A stretch of 55,097 nt of DNA from contig NXFV01001982.1 of assembly GCA_002803225.1 (NCBI GenBank), positions 1 through 55,097 of the forward strand, given 5' to 3'. The notes under the pieces were generated by a model, which was not told the DNA's origin, ran no database searches, and was given only the letters and a program-made list of their open reading frames with translations. The stretch comes from Gamarada debralockiae. Its lineage: Eukaryota; Ascomycota; Leotiomycetes; Helotiales; Hyphodiscaceae. The number at the start of each line of letters is the position of its first letter. Positions within the stretch are counted from its first letter, which is position 1. The translations under genes and the position numbers were made by a program. This document shows positions 22,032-33,120 of the stretch, piece by piece.

Positions 22032-24249
22032 TTACAATCCACTCTCCAACGTCTTCAGCTCCTCACGTGACACTCCTTCTGCAATACTCCCCCTCCCACT
22101 CCTACTTGCGTTTCTGCTTCCACTTGAACTTGCACTAACGATGAGCCTCCATTTCCCCTTTCCTTTGAAATCCTCGACAGCCTCCGTGATCTCCACCTCG
22201 ACCCCCACTTCAGCCCCCTCGATCCACCTCTGCACCCCCAAAAAGCTCCTCATGCAAGCCACCGCGACCTCATGATGCTCAACACCGATATGCATAGCCA
22301 CAGTCGCAATGATCATCTTCAGGAACTTTCTCTGCAGCCTACTTTCTGTATGACACGGACAAGCCACTAGAATACACCAAAGCAAGATGCCGGGGATTTT
22401 CTTCCAGCGAGTCAAAGAGATGCGCCACATCGTCTTACTCAACTCTTGCATTTGAGCGGTACTTGAAGAGATCGACAGGGGTTGTCGGGAGAGAATTGCG
22501 GCGCTATAGATGAGAGCCGTGAGGCGGAGGCTCTCGTAAATGGGATCGGAGTGGTTGGGCGGGGATGATGTGAGAGCGGAAATGCGGTTGTGTGTCCAGA
22601 GAGCTGTAGCTTGGAATTTTAGGATGTCTTGGGGCGTGGGACTCATCGTTCGGAGGTTGAGGATCGAAGTGGTGAGGAATTTCATGTCGTCTAGGATTTC
22701 TGCTGAGGCGCGAGAGATATCTAATGATGAGCAAATGTCTATGAATCGAATCTCGGATTGAAGGAGTGGGTTTTCGACAAATGTTGGATAAGCGTCCAGC
22801 GCTTTTGTGCTCGAATATAAAGCTGTGTCTTGGAGAAGGAAAACTTCTCGCTCGAAGCAACACGCAATCTGATAATCAGTACTGACGCCCGTTAGGACAT
22901 ATTTCGTCTCAGATTTTTAGACAGACTGACAGTATGATTTGTCTCCGGAGTAATGAATCCTCTGGCATGTTTTCAATTCCACCTTGAAGTCTGAGCATCT
23001 CTTTCATGCCCTTCATGTGAGCCCAAAAACTCGCATCATCCCCGAAATACCACTGGAACATTGTTAGGGATAGAGTGAAGAGTCGGGAGAATTTTACGAA
23101 CCTCATTCATGGCTAGATACATTACCGCAGCAATTGCATCATAGCCCACTTCCTTCAATTTCTTCTTCCTCAAATGTTCATTGATGACTGATATGATTTT
23201 GCCTTGAATAGCAATCGTTTCTGGAACTTTGGCGACATCCAGGCCCCGAATTTCAGACTGATAACACGAAGCAGACAGTATCGTAACACTCGACATCAAG
23301 GGCGATTGAACAATCCATGGTGTCCACTCTCCATAGAATGCAGCCGGAGGGTCTCTACCGTCGATCGTAACAAGGAAGGGAGCAAGCGACTGGTGAACTG
23401 ATATTGCTTGTCAGTGTCACGAAGACACCTATGTAGGAGGCTCTTGGTCCTGCTCACAGAAATGGAATAATTCGGCGTTTCGCCTCGATGCATCAATTGG
23501 AAGGTCGTTTAGGGCGTCGTACACAGTTCCGGTTCCCACGAAGGCGCTTGGGTCGCCAGTACTGGCAAGCCACCCTCCTTCGGGAGCTTCCGCGCTCGAG
23601 TAATACCCGCCGTAACTTTGTGCCGCTGTCGTGTAACTTGGATAAGATCCATATCCGTAATTGTCGTGAGATTGAGAGTATCCTCCAGCTACTGAACCGC
23701 TCGATGTTGACAAGGTCAGATTCTGGGTGCTCCACGAATCATCTTGCCGTTGCCAATAATCGGTGGTTGACTCCAGAGGTGCGTAAAAAGGATGAGAGGT
23801 GCTAGGAAGCTGATCTTCTTGAGATGTGAAAGCTGCGCCATCGGCTTGAGAGGTGTAGCTGGTACTCGAAGTCTGATATGTGGTTGGATGACTGCCGCTC
23901 GGTTGCTCTTCGTTCCGAGAGCTTGTACCCTCTTGTAGATCAACTACCCGTTCTATGGTCGATCCTCGACTAAAATTTACGTTAGTACCTCCATAACTTG
24001 AGCATTTTCGGAGCTTTAACCTTGAGCCTTCGTACGTGCACGCTACTGGAGGGTAGCGTCTGGCACAATTATTGCAAGGCCGATCTTTGGCTTGGTTGCA
24101 CTGCGTCCAAATATTAGATACCTTCTGAAGCGGACCAAATCAGTATGCTGTGCTTTTCATGCCCGTACCTTTTGCTTCCGTCTTCGGCATTCCGTGCAAG
24201 ACGTAGAAGTTCTCTGCCGCGGACGCAGCGCCAGCGAGGAACCATGCAT
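22032..24249 (-). CDS. Zn2Cys6 fungal transcription factor
   Basis: Exons 24249-24169, 24100-23458, 23397-23102, 23052-22927 and 22868-22032 give 660 residues. The binuclear cluster is split by intron 1 between CTECRRRKQK and CNQAKDRPCNNCARR and shows all six Cys, ending VACTY. A Ser/Thr/Gln/Tyr-rich linker (residues about 60-240) precedes a conserved activation-domain start, NAELFHFFHQSLAP, and the all-helical fungal-specific domain that runs to the C terminus. This arrangement fits the Fungal_trans_2 (ARCA-like) class of nuclear regulators. Intron 3 uses a GTTCGT donor and intron 4 GTCTGT. It sits next to the SMP-30 gene on the same strand; pathway-specific regulation of that neighbour is a reasonable guess but not shown. 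Confidence 0.92.
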
Positions 24250-25007
24250 GGCTTCGGTTGTAGATTGAGTGGCAAATGGTGGGGTTGAACGCGATGAGTA
24301 AGCAGGATATATCTAGATCATGATCACTTCTTGAGATTTTGACATACTTCACACATGGCTTAATACAAAATGAGGTGGAACGGGAAGCTGAGACTGGCGC
24401 CGGTAATGTCCAATTGTGAACTTTCTATCCAGCCACATCTTGAAGCTGAGACAGTTATGAGGGTATACGAAGTGACTCCACATGACTGTCAGGTGTTTTG
24501 ATATCACTCTGACAGTTTGACTGAAAAGGATCTCTCGCGCCACCACCAAAATAATGTCTCAAACAGTGATCCTGGTCGATCTGCGGGTACCCCTCGTGCG
24601 CGGGTAAGATCCACCACGCGAAGTGGGCAACCGAATGCCTAGAAAGTTTAAAAGCTAAACTCATCCTTGCAAGCTCTGGGGCCGTCGAGGCACGTTTTCG
24701 GCCTACTTTAGGTGTCGAAAGCAACCTTAAGAACCATGTTTTCTTCTTTGTTTGGAACACCAATACGCTTCCATCAAGTAATTGGATCAGCCCTATAACT
24801 TGGCTGAGATTTATAGCCTCATTGAATCCTTCGAACGGTTTTTGTGCATTGTGATTGTTTATCCCACTCGACGACGTCAGTGATCAAGAATAGCAGCAGC
24901 ATATCGAGAGTCATCCTTCGGCATCTCGCTTCGGCCAGGCGACTCATTCGGACTACAAAAGCAATTGTCACCCTCTCCGTGTCTGCCTCGCTTAAGTTTT
25001 TAGCCTT
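24250..25007. other. intergenic, regulator promoter and upstream flank of pseudogene
   Basis: The left half is the promoter of the Zn2Cys6 gene. The right half is the upstream flank of the broken FAD oxidoreductase. I see no gene, repeat or RNA here. Confidence 0.5.
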
Positions 25008-26376
25008 GTGTGGCTGCTAACTGTAACATCACTTACTATCGCGTCTACCTCTGTCACAATTAACGGCAGCCGCTGTATTTTCAAAATTATCGTCACTCGA
25101 GATGTGTGCATTGTAGGAGGTGGATCTTCTGGAGCCTACTCAGCGATTCGACTTTCGGATATTGGCAAGAGTGTAGTTGTGGTGGAACAGAAAGATCGCC
25201 TTGGGGGCCATATCAACACCTACAGCGATCCAGCGGGAACAACCGTTGACTACGGTGTTATCACCTTTCGGAAATCGACTCTCGTGAGAGATTATTTCAA
25301 GCGGCTGAATGTATCCTTGACCGAATATGCTGGAAGGCAAGGAATCACGGAATACGTTGACTTTAGAGTGGGAAAAGGGGACTCCAACTACGTCACCAGA
25401 AATGCCACCGCTACTCTCGCTGCATATGCTGCTCAACTTGCCAGATATCCATACCTGGATGGTGGATTTGACCTTCCTTTCCCTGTCTCATCTGATCTAC
25501 TGCTACTATTCGGAGACTTCGTGAAGAAGTACAAACTCGAGGCTGGGGTGCAGCTTATCTTTTCTTTCGCTCAAGGTCTGGGTGGTTGATGACGCAGTCA
25601 ACCTTGTATGTTATAAGAACTTTCGTCTCAGAACATTGAACGCCGTCAACAATGGCTTCGTTACCAGCTCTCTACATGACAACATCTCGTTATACAAGCG
25701 TGCAAGAACCGAATTGGGCGAGAATGTGTTTCTGAACAGTACCATTCTAGCAGTAGATCGCAGCGGCCCAGATGGGCAAAAGGTCCTTGTTCGCACTGCA
25801 TCTGCAGGCCTGGTACTCACCATTTCGACCAAGCTTGTGTTCGAGATCCCACCAAAGCTGAACAACCTTCATGGGTGGAATTTGAGCTCGTCGGAGAGGA
25901 TACTTTTCCAGAAATCTAGCAATTTAGGCTACTACACTGCCCTCTTCCGCAATACTGGCATTCCGGAAAATGTGTCACAATTGCTTAACGTTGGAGTTGA
26001 CACGTTATACAGCGTGCCGGCACTGCCTGGTGTATATTCATTTCAACAGAGTGGTGTTCCAGGGCTGACAGGTGTGAAACTTGGAAGTGTCCATGGTATC
26101 TCGGAGGAAGAAGTCAAAGAATCAATTCTCTCGACAGTTCAGCTGCTGCAGATCCACAACAAAGGCCCATGCGACCATGGCTTCGAAGCTTATTCCAGCC
26201 ACACGCCGTTCGAGCTTGTTTTTTCTGCGAGCGCAGTTGCAGCCGGGTCTTACAAGGAACGCTGTAGACTGCAAGGGCAACGGCAAACATACACGGGTGC
26301 AGCTTTCGATACGCACTAGTCTCCGTCCCTCTGGAAATTCACCGAAGCCCTGTTGCCAAATATAACTGCGGATTAG
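25008..26376 (+). pseudogene. broken secreted FAD-dependent amine-oxidase-like gene
   Basis: The coding sense is that of secreted flavoproteins often annotated as beta-cyclopiazonate dehydrogenase-like. There is a hydrophobic leader (WLLTVTSLTIAS), the FAD dinucleotide fold DVCIVGGGSSGAYSAIRL and VVVVEQKDRLGG, and a conserved C-terminal YTGAAF segment near 26300. Several lesions are visible. No in-frame ATG precedes the leader. The frame shifts near 25586-25615, where three frames in succession carry the homologous sense (GLGG, then LMTQSTLYVI, then KNFRL). An in-frame TAG at 26317 cuts off about 18 residues that still read sensibly to a second TAG at 26374. No introns are evident. The two halves are otherwise well preserved, so inactivation looks recent. 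It heads a run of three pseudogenes. Confidence 0.85.
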
Positions 26377-27541
26377 AGGGGGGGAGGGGGGGTGACAGCG
26401 CGTCGGAAGGGATCTGGAATGAAAATCCAATGGGGTGCGACTTGCCCAGTCAGAGACCAGCTTTGATTTGAGATTATACATAGATAAAACTTGATAAGAC
26501 AATCAAATACCGAGGAAGTACCACACCAATAGATGCGCGAGACACAAGTTAAACGTTAAATGGTGATGCGGGAATATCAATGACTGGTTCAGCCCTGTCC
26601 TCAGCTTGGGATCCTTTTTCGGAGTTAGGCTTGAGCTGAGATTCCAGCCTCGCGAAAAACAAGAAGGAAGCAAGTAGTCTTTTCAAATGAAACCAAACAC
26701 TCGGCCGTATGTTTGAACAGCTGTGCGATAATGATTGGCTTGCAGATTCAGGAACAGTAATATGTATGAGCGGAGAATCCTATTAAAATGTCGTTCAGGT
26801 CATTAATAAAGGCTGAGCACTTGCTCAAGGGAATCGACCCGAGTCATAGTCCCGAGGATACTGAGACTACTCATTGCCAAGCTGCTCTTCTTGAGCTGAA
26901 AAGGATGCCATTGGGAAGACAATCGCAGATTAAAATGAACGGCAAGGCTCCCGCGACGTTGAAATTGGTATCAAAAATAGAAACGCGAGAACGCGCGGAC
27001 GTTTGTTCCCGTAATAAGCGAGTATCCCGTGACTATAATGTGACTGTTTGGCACCATCGTCAGTGCGTTCTTCCTCCGCATTTACCACATCAGCCTCACC
27101 TGATCAGATCTTTGCTTCACAACCTTCCCCCCATTTACTTGAGGATCAACATACCCCAAAATGGAACAAATGATCCACCTTTCATTCTCGTCAAGTTACC
27201 TACCCATTCGTCCCTGACGTAGTACAATTTCCATCGTTTGACTCATTCTTGTGCATGAAGAACTTCGGACTTCGGACTCTCAGGATTGACGCTCACTGTC
27301 GTGACTCAAGCATGTCAGATTGTATGGACGTTCTCCAGCACGAAGTCCAACCAAACCGGGAAGTCGGGTATTTCGAATTGACCGAAACGACTATTGAACA
27401 GCGTCGGCTGGAGCCTGGACGTCCCTTGCCCTAAATGAGGGATATATATCTTGGTAAAGCAGACCAACCACTCGATCCCCTCGTCCTCGTCATATCTTAC
27501 GTTTATTTCAGTTACTTGCGTATTGACAGACGATAGAACTC
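26377..27541. other. intergenic between two pseudogenes
   Basis: This 1.2-kb stretch includes a G-run at 26377-26392 and a 144-codon plus-strand frame at 26788-27222 with no recognisable features. A TATA-like ATATATAT patch at about 27444 precedes the next pseudogene and may be its old promoter. Confidence 0.45.
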
Positions 27542-28589
27542 ATGGCTGACAGCATGAGCAAGCGTTATGATGGGCCTATTTTCGATATCCAGGCCCATGC
27601 CATCAAACCGAGTTCATACGATGCAATAATCTCCGCGGTGCTGGTTTGGAAGATGGCACGGTAGATGTTGTCACAAATGATGGTCTGCAAGAAATTGACG
27701 GATGATTTGTGTGGGAATGATCGACGCAAGGCCCTTGGTCGATAGGGCAGACAAGTTGTCGCTATAAACACATTCTTCCCGACTCTACCTCAGATGATAC
27801 TGAAGATTGTCGACGATCTGAATCTCTGGATGCCTTCGAAGACTGCCGGCAAATTGATCGGCACCGCATCGATTCCTTCCCCTCCTTTCCTTGCCAGGCA
27901 GGTCTCTCGCCGGACGGGAAAACATTCGCCGAGAAAGGTAAGAGTGGATTACGTTATGCCATCGAGATATTGGGGCTCAGGGAATTCTTTTCGCTTCCAA
28001 TTACGATGGAGTGTTCCTGGGAGAGACTGCCCACGATCCGCACTTCGAGTTGGCTGAAAAACTCTGTGTTCCGGTCATCATTCATCCCGTGATCGACCCG
28101 GCCGACGGAGACTTCGTCCGTCGCAAGAACATCCCGACCTACTCCGGGTTCCTGAACGACCAGCGAACAGCACTTCTTGACCTGGTCATGGCCGGGACCC
28201 TCGAAAAGTATCCAAAACTCACCATCATTGCCACACTTCTTGGAGGGGTATTCTGACAGTCTTGGACGCTTCAAGGCATTGTCAAAGCGCTTCCCGTTAG
28301 ATCCATGGTACATCGATTGGAAAGCAATAAACAGCTACTTCCTCGCCCTATCGACTACTATTTGAAGAAGATTTACTACGATTGCAACAATGCTGAAGTA
28401 CTTGACATTCTCTATGCTGCCTCAATTGTTGGGATTGAGCATTTACTTACAGGCTCAGACTTTCCTTGGACCGATGATACATTCACCCGAGAGATCCTTG
28501 GTCAATTGGACTAACCCATCCGAAGAAAACTTGCCTACGATAATGCTTCCAGATTGTTCGGGCAAGATGCAAGTACTGCGTCAACTTGA
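27542..28589 (+). pseudogene. broken amidohydrolase-2 family gene (ACMSD-like)
   Basis: The ATG at 27542 opens a frame with YDGPIFDIQAHAI, the start typical of amidohydrolase-2 (metal-dependent TIM-barrel) proteins. Further conserved pieces occur in different frames: SNYDGVFLGETAHDP from about 27990, LCVPVIIHPVIDP, LVMAGTLEKYPKLTII, then after a shift IYYDCNNAEVLDILYAAS, GIEHLLTGSDFPWTDD and finally RKLAYDNASRLFG before a stop at 28587. At least three frame changes and several stops separate these blocks, and the block order matches an intact member. Some gaps might be introns, but the breaks within conserved blocks (for example at 27970-27990 and 28250) are not at splice-like sites. The gene is dead or badly decayed. 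Confidence 0.75.
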
Positions 28590-29841
28590 GATAGCCTACA
28601 GCCCCCCCAAACGCTTAGAAGGCTCAAAGTACCTGTTACATTTTCACTCTTCTTACCTTGCCATCTTCTACCTTCAGCGTTTCTCGGGTCTCGCGTTTGC
28701 GCCAGTCTTTGCGATGAATCAGCAGATCCGTTTCTCAAATGCCAGAAATAGTATGAAGTTTTGCCTTTCTGAGGCAGTAAATATCACACCTTTAAGACTG
28801 TGATTCAAAAAGGGGGGTAGCCGGAGCTAGATAGGGCGGGTCCGAGGAAAAAGTTAGTTTGACTCCCAGTCCACAGAAGGGTCGGGGCTTAGAGCACCAT
28901 GCCGAAAATCCAATCATTCCTTCAATTCAATTCGTCCGGCGCAAGTGTTCTGTCCAAATCGTCCAAACCAATTTTTTCATTCTTATCTTGAAATATAAAC
29001 CGCTCTTCCATTCTCGTCTGATACGCCCTCGGGCAGGCTTAGAATAGCAGAATACCCCACACATACGCCGCTCTCCCACTATATCAAATAAGCTTAAATC
29101 TATATCGAACTTCTTGGCATTCCTTTCAAGCCCGGAAGATCATCTTCCGCCTATATCTCATGATCCTCAATCTCAATTATCCATATAATCAATATGATAC
29201 AGCCTATTTCAGTAGGTTGCGTCTTCTCAGATAAGTCATACAATATATTATAGTCTGGTTCAACATCCGTCAACGGGGCGATCCCATGTCCGATGAATAG
29301 TTTTGAGGCCCAGAATCAGAAAAGAGGTAGCCAAAAATTTTGAAATATCGCGGCATTGGATTACTGCTTATCCCTCCGATGTCCCAAGAGGGGATGTAGG
29401 CCTCCACATTAGATTCCTATATCTAACAAGTTCAGGTTGTTGATCATATCATGTCTCCTGCAACCCGTTTCCATCTAGTGTACGAAAGCCGCCGCAATTG
29501 AAAATCGTCCAGTTTCGAAATTTAAGCGAGACCCTATGAAAATGCGTCTTAAAAACAATTGATATTAAAATGCAACTAACAATTCCAGAACCTTAAAAAT
29601 CTGATAAAAGATAGATATGTTTCTATTCTTTACTGTCCTTGACTTGAGAGTCCTTTTATAAGTTTTGGTTTAGTTATAAAATCGCGCGTTCATAGAGATT
29701 TGGAAAATTTTGGTGTTCCTCAGAAGTGGACGAATTTCAATTGCGCCTGCCTTCGTACTATTTTGTTCTCTTGAAGCATCTCGCAGCAAATCTCACAGGT
29801 CTTCTTTTAAACTTACAAATCATGAGTTTCTCAAAGCAGTC
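28590..29841. other. AT-rich intergenic between pseudogenes
   Basis: From about 29040 to 29700 the sequence is AT-rich with no open frames of note. No transposon protein, repeat array or RNA gene was recognised. The AT bias fits neutral decay or repeat-induced mutation of an older element, but neither is shown. Confidence 0.4.
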
Positions 29842-30106
29842 ATGCTGGCCTTCATCGGCCTAGCTATTGCTACACCTGTCGCAATTGACGACGAGGTAGT
29901 TGAACGAACTGATGAGAGTAGTGAATCTCCCCTCGAAAAGCGAGCTACCATGCCCAGTCTCGGGTATCAAGTTCAATATTGATGGCACCATAGCATACTA
30001 TGCTAGAACCAATGCCTACACGTTGGATTCCTAACCAACAATGTTGACGCCGACCTTGTTATGACCCACCTCAAGTCGTCGGAGCTCAAAGGGCTTCGAG
30101 TCGGGT
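29842..30106 (+). pseudogene. N-terminal relic of a secreted GH5 endo-mannanase
   Basis: A leader MLAFIGLAIATPVAI, an acidic propeptide and a dibasic LEKRA site (Kex2-type) are followed by the mature start. In a shifted frame the sense continues NIDGTIAYYARTNAYTL and, after a second shift, FLTNNVDADLVMTHLKSS, then GLRVG. These match the conserved first segment of fungal GH5 beta-mannanases, which cleave plant mannan outside the cell. A GTGAGC donor-like site follows at about 30105. The remainder of the enzyme, including both catalytic Glu residues, is absent downstream. It is therefore a truncated relic with at least two frameshifts. Confidence 0.65.
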
Positions 30107-31618
30107 GAGCAAATCTAAACCTTCCTTTCCTGCCAGACGAGCTGATTTTCACATACGAGACAAGAACCAACTTTAATGATCCTTTCTTTCAGATGATTTT
30201 CTCACCTAACTCCATTCTTTAAGACCAAATGCCATGTAACCTTCCAATAGAAGTCTGCCCATATCGCAGAGTCACATGCATGACCTCGATCCTGTACAAC
30301 CCCCTGCACTGGAATTTTCTGCGTCGCTCTTCAACATTTGCTCACAAGGACCTTCTCGGATAGAAGACCATGAAATTATTAAGAGAAAAATAGTATTAGC
30401 AGCGGTTGTTTTGGGAAAAGGGCATTTCTGCAAGCATCTCGTTGAAATTCTACCATCCCGCCTCGCGATTGCGGAATAAAGAACGATACACAACTCCAAT
30501 TGCAAAATAACCACCAATTCAAAAGACCAGAAATATAAGAAGTTTTCCAGTTCTTCAAAATATGCACATAAGGGTTCGCGTTCGCTTTAGCAAAGAATCG
30601 AGTCCGGACGGATAAAGTAGCTCGTTTAGCTCCTCTTATTTACCTTCATATATTCAAATAAGCCAAGCTTGCTTTCGGCAGCTCACAACCATGTTATCCT
30701 TTTTCGAAGCTTGTTGCGAGCCACCGCTGCATGGTGAGCTTGTCGGCTTTGCTCCTAGCAGTCGTATTGATTTGAATAGACAATTTTTTTCTTCATGCGG
30801 TTCCTCTGGTGTAAACGTGAGGAGCCACTCAGAGCCAAACTGGCAAAACAAAAATTCGAAATTGAGTGTAACTAGTAGCGTTCCAGCGGTCATGGAGGAG
30901 AACATCCTGACAAAAGGTCATCAACCTGTTTAAAAAATCACACCCAGTGGTTTTCTAAAGGATACCCCGAAAGGGCGATCCTGGAATTTTGCACTTTTGG
31001 TATTTTTTTGTGCCTCGCTTGAGGTTGAGGAGAAGGAGTAGTTTCGGTTGTAATTTTCTTGAGCAAGGGGAGAAAGAGAGCTGCACTGCACTAAGAGAGT
31101 GGACTGTTTGCTCGGTGTGGGCAATGGTCTCTAATCCCTCGCGATCAGCTAATGTTGAAGGGCTGGCAGGGATGACGAGCCATGGAAGTCGGCGCGTTAC
31201 TCTTTTGCTGCTAGTTTTTCGTGAAGTAATTTGGCACTTTTATTCTTTGCTGTTTTTCTTCGATCATTTTTGTCATTGGAAAGGGGGTTGAAACGGAATG
31301 CGAGACTTTCAACCCGATGTGAAGGATGGTGGTTTGGAGTCCATCGATGGTCGATTCTCCCAATCCACAAAACAGACACAACAATTGATAGGGTATTGCA
31401 GCTTAGAAGCAAGCTTTTCGACCTGTGATCGGTTGATCGCAAGCTCTCCCATTGATAACTGATGAATCAACTCCCAAAAATGCCTCCGCCTCGTTTCAAA
31501 CCTCGAAATCTGTGGCCAACTTTGAGCAATTCTCAAGAACGGTTGGGCACTTCACGGATCCTAACAAGTAGCACAGGGAAAGGGATATGTACATGCATAC
31601 AAGTTACCATCTTTTAAT
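30107..31618. other. intergenic flank of the pseudogene run
   Basis: I see no gene in this 1.5-kb stretch, and no continuation of the mannanase relic. Short frames on both strands lack family features. The right end is the 3' flank of the complex I subunit gene. Confidence 0.5.
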
Positions 31619-32635
31619 CTACAAGTCCTTGCGGAAAACCTCTGTGCTCCACGGCTCGCTGGTCAAGCTCGTCAACCCCGCAATGTTCTCGCAAGTCTTT
31701 CTTCCACTCATGGGACCCGGCGAAGGGACCTTCACACCGTCTACCTCGTATATTCTTCCGCCCCCTTCTCCCACCTCAGAACCACTCTTGACATTCTTAT
31801 CTTCGCCAGTCAATGCGCCCTTACCACCCTCAACCTTTGAACTCGAAGCCGTGGTCTCGACATCCTTCGCGCTTGCTTGGAAAGCCTTCAACAATGCGAC
31901 TATGCTTTCCGGTGTGAGATCTTCGTAGTAATCGTCGTTGATTTGAATCATAGGTGCGTTGACGCAGGCACCGAGACATTCCACTTCTACGAAGGTAAAG
32001 AGTCCATCTTCGGTGGTATGGCCGGGCGTGATTCCTAGATGGTCCTTGATGGCCTGGACAATCTTATCGCTGCCGCATCCTCCGAGCTGGCATGGGGTCT
32101 GCAGATTGAGCATCAGTATCTGGCAAATTTATCTTCCATGGTGCTCCGAAACGTACCGTCGTGCAAACCTGCAAATGCCACTTTCCCACAGGGTCCCGGT
32201 TGTACATAGTGTAGAACGTCGCAACCTCGTAGACTCGCATTGGCGGCATCTCCAATATTCTCGCGACCTCATTCATCACACTCAAGCTTGTAAATCCATG
32301 TTGTCTTTGTCCGAGATCGAGGATGGGCATGACAGCTGCCTTCTTGTACTGAGGTGGGTAGCGTTTGAGGATCTCTTCGATGAGCTTGTTGTTTTGCTCC
32401 GTGAACTTGAAGGGGATATTCGCATTATTTTCTGGGGTATCCCGGTGCTGCGATTGCAATGGTCAGCGCTTTGGACCGATATGGGAGCTTGGAGGAGGAT
32501 TGGAGGTCTTACGACGTAGAGAGCATCGCTCGCAACTCTTGTGCTGGCGGCGAATGACCGGCATTGCGCTCGTGAAGCTATGCGGGCTGGCCGGAAGGCA
32601 GATCGGAACAAGTATGGAGTGAGTTTGGATGCCAT
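31619..32635 (-). CDS. NADH:ubiquinone oxidoreductase 24 kDa subunit (NDUFV2/NuoE)
   Basis: Exons 32635-32513, 32447-32157 and 32098-31619 give 297 residues. A basic mitochondrial presequence ([18 protein letters not shown]) precedes [13 protein letters not shown], and the thioredoxin-like core contains [11 protein letters not shown]. The [2Fe-2S] ligands are VCTTTPCQL (C-x4-C) and [10 protein letters not shown] (C-x3-C). The C terminus [19 protein letters not shown] is conserved. The protein sits in the NADH-oxidising module of respiratory complex I in the mitochondrial matrix arm. A Gly/Ser/Lys-rich linker of about 40 residues separates the core from the conserved end. It is transcribed divergently from the aquaporin gene. 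Confidence 0.95.
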
Positions 32636-33120
32636 TGTCGCAGTGAGGAGGCGCAATGGCTTTCTTGAAGTCGAAGGTGAAGTCGTGATGATGTTGGATT
32701 ATTTGAGCACCGCTTTGGCTTGCCTTTCGTTTGATTGGCCTAGGCGGGCTGCGGGTTCTTTGTGGCACGCCTGCGTAGAATTTAGAACACCAAACTCTCC
32801 AGTCCCTTGGGTGTAAACTTCCACGCACCCTCCTCCAAACTTCTAATCCTCCTACTGTACAAGCTTCAGCACTACACAGTAAGAAGTTACTTGTATCAGC
32901 TGCTCTCTACCAGGATGATCGCGAGAAATCGTGCTCTAGGCAATGATCACGTGTGCCCCCTTTACTGTACCTTCGCTTGTGATTACTCAGCCGTTTGCAG
33001 CTTAGCAATCTCGTACCTGAGATGAGTGAGTCTTTACCAATGATATAAAAGATCAAATGTCTGTCCTTGCTCTCCTAGGCTCGATTTTCATCACTCCTTA
33101 CTGCTCGTTGTCCTATTATC
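32636..33120. promoter_or_regulatory. divergent promoter region, complex I subunit and aquaporin
   Basis: A 485-bp region between two divergent start codons. It must hold both promoters. Apart from the TATA-like site listed separately I see no repeat or motif I would name. Confidence 0.5.
33044..33050 (+). promoter_or_regulatory. TATA-like site upstream of aquaporin gene
   Basis: TATAAAA lies 71 bp before the aquaporin ATG, a usual distance for a fungal TATA box. Confidence 0.35.

Noticed and set aside
6977..24249. Secondary metabolite gene cluster
   Set aside because: P450, exporter and regulator are present, but no polyketide, peptide or terpene backbone gene occurs, and ATG5 interrupts the run.
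26788..27222. 144-codon plus-strand frame between two pseudogenes
   Set aside because: Begins with ATG but shows no domain or codon bias; most likely chance in a decaying region.
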